Source: Rhynchonema sp. JSB1_4
Taxonomy: Eukaryota > Nematoda > Chromadorea > Monhysterida > Xyalidae
NCBI GenBank assembly: GCA_030248065.1
Contig: JASAMV010000660.1
Location: forward strand, 1 to 64,000
DNA length: 64,000 nt
Direction of reading: 5' to 3'
The notes under the pieces are model-generated. The model was not told the origin of the DNA, ran no database searches, and worked only from the letters and a program-made list of their open reading frames with translations. Position 1 is the stretch's first letter. The number at the start of each line of letters is the position of its first letter. Position numbers and translations under genes: made by a program. Below are positions 59,101 through 64,000 of the stretch, piece by piece.

Positions 59101-59260
59101 TGTTGTTTCTCAGCGACACTTTTCTGCATTTCGAATGCTGCTGCGCACCAAACATGTGACACGTGACTTTGCAGAATTCTCCGGCTTGGACTCCGTGTTG
59201 GCAGCGGCAACCACCACCAAATATCAGAAGAGCTTGGGTCGCGGTATGAAATGTAAGTAA
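53119..59260 (+). CDS. mael: Maelstrom-like protein 2 (HMG box + MAEL domain)
   Basis: Tandem paralogue of the gene at 43475. Exons: 53119-53247, 53436-53548, 53621-53705, 53775-53898, 54168-54284, 54400-54495, 54559-54780, 55167-55291, 55459-55586 and 55662-55737, then tail exons ending at the stop 59258-59260. HMG box: NGYSLYVQEDWLPKYMKK and ALSHDQQVSYKQRAKTMK. MAEL domain about 151-405: VQPAELSLAKFSLKDG, IPHPFGADEWPDEE, NRITLIDDLILAMCEYVDR and SKCKYH. The zinc residues align as E180, C360, H363 and C371. Exon 54559-54780 fuses what are two exons in the first gene. The tail ends SLGRGMKCK, sharing GRGMK with gene 1. Tail exons between 55737 and 59175 are not resolved; introns there contain GTGTCGG-type repeats. 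Confidence 0.83.
57690..58260. repeat. GTAGGTGTCGGG-type repeat fragments
   Basis: GGTGTCGG and GTAGGTGTCGGG units recur here and at 55060-55100, in introns of Maelstrom gene 2. They are the inverse complement of the CCCGACACC units in the element within the UCHL5 intron (5140-5600). They look like degenerate relatives of that element. Confidence 0.55.
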
Positions 59261-59962
59261 ATAAATGGTAAAAGATAAGGTAGATGGTTGTTGAGAGATA
59301 GTACTGTTCCCATCATTCTTGTCATCCGATTTGTTTGGTGCTTTTATTAGAAAGTATTTTTCCTTGGATTTGTTTTTTTCTGTCAGAATTTTGATTTGCT
59401 CAGGTTAGAATTACGGCTTTCAAAGTGTATCGTAGTCAACCGTGTTTTCTAAAAGTCCATGTCCATCTGAAAAATTCTTTTGTTGAGCTGTGTTGTGATG
59501 TCAGTACTAAAGTGCTTACGTTTACTGAGTATTTCTGTTTTGCTACGGGTCGGTGTGCTGTATGCTTGTTACTCGATGTAGAAGCTTTTGGTACTGCTTT
59601 TGCTTGTGACTACTTTCATAGCGTCAGCGTGTGTTTTCTTATGGTTCTTTTCTGTTTTTTGTTATTGGTGTTGTCTTCGGTTTGGGAGTTTGTAGTCCAT
59701 TAACGCTTGGTTTGTTTCGGCTCTTTCGTTTCGTAACTGTTCATTTACGTCAGCATGATGAGTGCCTGTCTGTCTGTAACAGTGATCAAATGCGTACAAT
59801 AAAAATTAGTGCAACACACACTGGTTTTGTTTTCTCTGTTTGTGATTTGTGAATGTTGCTTGCAACACCTGCTTCGGCATGAAGAGTTATCTGTCTTAAA
59901 TTAAATTCTGAGGCTTGTATTGATCATTGAATCAACTTTTCAGGATCACCAAATGCCTCAGG
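59261..59962. other. intergenic, no gene seen
   Basis: T-rich spacer between Maelstrom gene 2 and the HMG-only gene. An AATAAA lies right at the stop of the upstream gene, and a T-rich TTTTCAG ends at 59943, 19 nt before the next ATG. Confidence 0.45.
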
Positions 59963-61623
59963 ATGTCTAAGCAAGGTTGCGGATTCATGGCATATGCAAT
60001 GCACTTGAAGAAGAAACGTCGATGGGTTGGGGTCAACGGGAAGCAGTTGGTGGCACGGGCGCACACAGATTGGGAGGTAAGCGACGTCAGTTCCCGTTGA
60101 CATTGTGCTGATGTTATCTGCACATAATGAACAGAACTTGAACCTTGGCCAATGTTTTGTCATTCCCGTGTGGCCGTAGGACAGGTCCACCAGACGATTC
60201 TGTGGTACGGTGCAGAATCTTGAACGTTTTTACAAACAGGTACTTCCAATCATGCGTTCACGGCGACATTTCTACGTGGTAATTTCTTACATTCACTATT
60301 CAGTGTGGTGATGTTCGCTGTTATATATAGTGACATTGAAATTAGTACATGTCGTGGTATCCCGAAAGATTTTATCACATATGTACGCTAGTGATATATT
60401 CGTTATAGTATGCTTTTCTCTTGTCCATATCACTATAACGAATATGGAGTGTAGTGCTGCAGTAATGTGCCATGTTCTTGTTGCAGGTCTTGTCGAAAGA
60501 AGAGAAAGAGCAATGGAAGGATCGTGCAAAAGCAGAAAAACGGGAAGCGATGGCACAAAGGTGAGAAAAACTAACATTGGCTTTGGTTTTCGTCAGTTTG
60601 TTATTTCGAATCTGCATGCATAAATTGATCTGATCATACTATGGATTATGTCTTTTACAGGGCACGTGACGCACAAACGCAACGACACTCACACAACAGC
60701 GAGACGGCGAGCACCACGCAGCAATCATCCGCCATTGAAACATCACAAAGCGAACCGCGACGAATGCAAGAACAAAACAATGAAGAAGCAGAGGCGAGTG
60801 GTCCAGAAATTGCTGTGTTACGTCAGTGCTTTTCTAGTTTCAACCTTCGCCTTCTGCAGGTCTTGTTCGAAAACGTGGAGGTGATGAAGGCAACGCGAAT
60901 CTTCCCAGAAGAAGAGGTTTGTTGAGATTACTTTCCTTCAAGAATCAGTGAAGGGTTTTCAATTCGTTCTCTTCCAGGAACAGAATTACAACGGCGGAGC
61001 GGCAATCAGTCACAATATTTCACAACCGTGCGTTGTGGGTATTTTTTGTGTGTTGTAGATTTCTAAATTCGCTGCCGTGCAATAAAATACGCCGCAGTGT
61101 TAAACCGCAAACGTTAACCATCCGGGACTCTGAAACAGCGCGCAGCTCGGTGGTAGGCTGCACGTGTATGTCTGTTGCCCGAATGTTTCAAAAGTTGAGT
61201 TTCGGCTTTAGAACCTGACATTAAAGTGCATGTAATTTTATTGCATGGCAGCGAATTGAGAAATTTACTATACTTTCTCGTCTTGAGATCCCTCCACGTC
61301 ATCATTTCTCTTCCAGAGATCGTGGTCAGACATTCAACCGTGCGTTTTATGAAGGATACCTGCATGCGCAAGGTAAACAGTTCGGTTATCTTACTTGTTC
61401 AATATTTTTAATGTTCTTTATACATATTCGGATATAATATGTTCTTTATTCATCCAATCGGTATTCAATCAGTATCATTCGTCTAGGACCCCACCTGCCG
61501 CTGTGCCGAATGCCCACTGCAGCGCCACCGTTTGCGTTTGGAAGGACCGACGGACGACCACCAAGGATACCAGTTGTGGGAAACGAAGAAGGTCGGTTTG
61601 CACGTTTAGCACGGCACACTTGA
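59963..61623 (+). CDS. HMG-box protein related to the Maelstrom HMG domain, no MAEL domain
   Basis: Small nuclear DNA-binding candidate, 219 aa, seven exons closing in frame: 59963-60076, 60487-60560, 60661-60821, 60860-60916, 60978-61038, 61317-61372 and 61487-61623. The HMG box spans residues 1-63 (GCGFMAYAMHLKKKRRWVGV; VLSKEEKEQWKDRAKAEKRE), split by an intron at the same place and phase (0) as in the two upstream Maelstrom genes. After it come a Gln/Ser/Glu-rich stretch, a basic LVRKRGG...LPRRR stretch and a Pro/Arg-rich end. There is no MAEL domain before the next gene. It is most simply a truncated duplicate, but its intact frame suggests it is expressed. An inverted repeat lies in intron 5. 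Confidence 0.72.
61056..61267. repeat. inverted-repeat element in intron 5 of the HMG gene
   Basis: 33-nt arms at 61056-61088 and 61235-61267 are inverted copies with three mismatches (core AATTCGCTGCCGTGCAATAA). The spacer is about 146 bp. It is probably a MITE, with no target duplication identified. Confidence 0.65.
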
Positions 61624-62011
61624 TCAGTGGGGAGCTCTTAACACATTGCTTCAGGTAGTCGAAAGTTCGCTGGATACGTGCCACCAGGCCCGAAGACCTA
61701 TCGGTAAAGCAATCGTTGAAAATGTGCAAATTACATCCTTGTTCATGTTCAAATTTATCATGTTGTCTCGTACTTTTTTATTTTCTTTGTTCTTCTCTAT
61801 TCGTGATTGTACGTTTTTGATCAACTATGCAAATTAATGAATTGATGAATAATGGAAATTTATAAATGAAATAAAATTAAGTACTAAAGTGCGTGCATTT
61901 CTTCATAAATGTTTTATTTCGTTGAAACGGTACTGGTGGCCACACCTGCAGATGGGTGATATTTGCTGTTCATAATTTGCTGCAAATAATGCCGTAGTTA
62001 TGAAAAAATTA

Positions 62012-62018
62012 TTTTCAG
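62012..62018 (+). promoter_or_regulatory. probable trans-splice acceptor of TSR2
   Basis: TTTTCAG ends one base before the TSR2 ATG, with no coding exon upstream that could be joined in cis. In nematodes such a site is typical of spliced-leader addition. Confidence 0.5.
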
Positions 62019-62019
62019 A

Positions 62020-62589
62020 ATGAATTTTGTCTGCGCCACCAGGGACATTCTTTCAGCGTGGTCGCCCTATCAATACATCGTATCAAGCGGACAGGCCGGC
62101 AGTCGTGGTGCTGAAAAAAGTGTTTGGCTGCAAGAATGTATCGTCGAACTGTTTGCTGACAATGTTAATCTTGAGGCGAGCGACGTATCCGATTGGTTGT
62201 CTGATGTGCTCAATTCCGAATTCGACACAATCTTCGAGGATGGGTCGATAGAGACCACTGCCAGTGCACTGTGTGAATGTTATGCGTTGCTGAAACAAAA
62301 CAACACAGCCGATGTTGAACGACTACTGATCGGACTGAAGAGTGCCGGCTTACGGACTACACATCAGGCGGCAGAACAGGCAGAGGACAATGAAGTACAA
62401 GAAAATGAAATGAACGGTGTGGAATCAAATCACCATGTTGTCGGATCTGACGAAGCTATGGATACGGGCAATTCTGACGAAATGATGCCGAGTGAACGAC
62501 GTACCACAAGACAGTCAAACGTGACTGATGCTGATGGGTGGACGGTGGTGACCAAAGGGCCTGGCAGAAAATATGACAAGAAAAAATGA
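62020..62589 (+). CDS. TSR2: Pre-rRNA-processing protein TSR2
   Basis: TSR2 is a chaperone (escortin) that releases ribosomal protein eS26 from its importin and delivers it to 40S precursors. This is a single uninterrupted frame of 189 aa, against 191 in human. Conserved blocks: EKSVWLQECIVELFADNVNL (human EKAKWLGGAVEDYF..NADL), DVSDWLSDVLNSEFDTIFED and the C-terminal DADGWTVV motif (human DADGWTIV). An acidic linker separates the helical domain from the DGWTVV tail, as in the family. The chosen ATG follows a splice-acceptor site by one base. An AATAAA lies 77 nt after the stop. The upstream HMG gene ends 396 bp before it on the same strand. Confidence 0.95.
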   Translation: MNFVCATRDILSAWSPYQYIVSSGQAGSRGAEKSVWLQECIVELFADNVNLEASDVSDWLSDVLNSEFDTIFEDGSIETTASALCECYALLKQNNTADVERLLIGLKSAGLRTTHQAAEQAEDNEVQENEMNGVESNHHVVGSDEAMDTGNSDEMMPSERRTTRQSNVTDADGWTVVTKGPGRKYDKKK

Positions 62590-62665
62590 ATTGTTGAATT
62601 GAGTACGATGCAAGTGTTGTTTTGGGTTTTTTGTTGCAATTTCATGTTACCATGATCATAACAGG

Positions 62666-62671
62666 AATAAA
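62666..62671 (+). terminator. poly(A) signal of TSR2
   Basis: An AATAAA hexamer 77 nt downstream of the TSR2 stop codon, the first one after it. Confidence 0.6.
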
Positions 62672-64000
62672 TCGAGAAGAGTTTCTTTGCATATGATAGT
62701 GCTAAATGTCTGACGAGCCATGGTTACTGCCAAAAATGACTATTGACAAACTTCTTGCTGTATTTATTTCAAGTCCGGTGCACTTGTTTATTCATGCAGA
62801 TTCTCAGTCATTTGTGTGCCTTGACAATCAGGCGGCCGTGCAAGCGCGCGCACTTAAAATGCCAAGAAAGCAGAGACTAACCGTCGTGTTTTGTGATGCC
62901 CCGTGATGTTGTACACATAATAATCGGACATGTAGGTAGATAGGCAAAACGTGAGTAGGTACAGACGCCCGTGGAGGCCGTACGACGCATAAACGCGTAT
63001 GACGCACCGGGCAGGCAGGCAGGCTGTGTGCACACGTTACTGATCAAGCGCTCTCTGTTCATGGCAGGGGTGATTGCAAGTTGGCCATGTTGACCTGGTC
63101 AGCTTGGAAGATGTGAACAATGGCGTGCATATTTGTGTATTTCTGCGATCACGCCTTGATGACTGTATAGTGTCCATCACTCTTCACGGAGAATGCAAGA
63201 TGCGGATGACTATGGATGGCATTACCTTGATAAGGCAGTGTCAGGCCTGCCGTGATCAGTGCGCACTGCCTGACTCGAACAGGCAGGTCGATACGCAGCA
63301 GCGTAGTGGTGTTGGTTGGTCGGCCTGCTGCTGCTGTTTTACCCAACCAACCAAACGTTGTTGTAATGTTGGTTGCCGCACGCACACACATACAGAGAGA
63401 GAGAGAGACTGAGCAGAGCAGAGAAGGCCTCTCTCTCTTCGCGACGACGACTGCGTTTGTGTAGGTCTGGCCGCTGCGTGGTTGGTTTGGTTGGTTGTTT
63501 CGTTTCGCAGGCAGGAGAGAGAAAGAGTGGGCATTTGTGTGAGCGATTTTGTGTTTGTGCGTGTGTGTTGTACATTGCTGCGCTTGCTCTGCTGCTGGCT
63601 CTGTCCTGTCCGCTGTTGTATTGTCGACTCAGGCCGGCAGGCAGCACATGAGCGTCGTCATCGCGGCTTGAGCTAACCGCTTTATGCCCTTCGCGTTGTG
63701 CTGGCCGCTTGCTACACAGTGACACTGACCGGTGCGTGCGCGTGAACTAAAACGCTTGTACGTTGCTGCTGCTGGCTGGCTGGTTGTGTGTGTGAAACTA
63801 TGACGCTGCTGCCTGCTTGCTTGTCTGACTGCTGTTTGGTGTTCGTCTCTGCTGTGGCCAGGCCAGCATCGCCGGAGAACACCTCTGCAGCCAGCCACCA
63901 CCGTTTGTTGCGGTTAACAGCAGCGGCAAGCCGACCGCAACGCATGCGTTTACGCGTGCGCGTGCCCTTTATTGGCGATGAGTGTCCCAGCGCGCCCCTG
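62672..64000. other. right-end non-coding region
   Basis: No supported gene. There are short tandem tracts: GCAGGCAG at 63010-63020, GA repeats at 63395-63410, and CA/TG-rich runs. The GC content rises toward the end, which could suit a promoter region of a gene beyond the window, but nothing in the sequence proves it. Confidence 0.4.

Noticed and set aside
60391..60445. Small hairpin TATTCGTTATAGT/ACTATAACGAATA in an HMG-gene intron
   Set aside because: The arms are only about 18 bp with an AT-rich loop and no defined ends; too weak to call an element.
63256..63945. Several Cys/Ser/Thr-rich ORFs at the right end
   Set aside because: They arise from GA, CA and GCAG tandem tracts read in several frames; no gene evidence.

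Overview
This is eukaryotic genomic DNA. Genes are split by many short GT-AG introns and separated by transposon-rich DNA. Three signals point to a nematode: three tandem genes with DB-module cysteine patterns (a domain family known from nematodes), an interstitial array of the nematode telomere hexamer TTAGGC, and T-rich 3' splice sites placed just upstream of several start codons, as expected for spliced-leader trans-splicing. Two Maelstrom genes argue against a Caenorhabditis-like species, so an early-branching (Enoplea/Dorylaimia, perhaps mermithid-like) nematode is my inference. No species can be named from the sequence alone.

Left block (0.3-9.9 kb, minus strand): three housekeeping or regulatory genes in the same direction. 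They are a SMYD-type SET/MYND methyltransferase, the proteasome/INO80 deubiquitinase UCHL5, and the splicing factor PRPF38B. A 1.06-kb element with a 9-bp target duplication sits in a UCHL5 intron. From 9.9 to 13.9 kb lies a transposon nest: hAT-like MITEs with TIR CAGTGTAGTTCCTGG, TA-flanked foldback elements, and a 1.5-kb hAT-like element inserted into one of them.

Middle block (15-38 kb): three DB-module secreted protein genes (plus strand); a large secreted cysteine-rich repeat gene with one repeat per exon (minus); a Golgi-type carbohydrate sulfotransferase (minus); and a two-domain LECT2-like gene (minus). Two tRNA-Val genes sit inside introns, and mini-Helitrons, hairpin MITEs and a PIF/Harbinger-type MITE lie in introns or gaps. 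Most of this block encodes secreted or Golgi proteins.

Right block (43-62.6 kb, plus strand): two tandem Maelstrom genes (HMG box plus MAEL domain with the E-C-H-C zinc residues), a third gene with a related HMG box but no MAEL domain, and TSR2, the ribosomal-protein eS26 chaperone. Intron 1 of the first Maelstrom gene is 3.4 kb of nested mobile DNA, including a TIR element that carries the TTAGGC array. The last 1.4 kb has no recognisable gene.

Exon boundaries were read by eye from splice sites, frame continuity and family similarity. For UCHL5, PRPF38B, the sulfotransferase, LECT2, DB genes 1 and 3, the cysteine-rich gene and the HMG gene, the exon lengths close into a single frame ending at a stop codon. 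The other models are partly unresolved, as stated in each entry.
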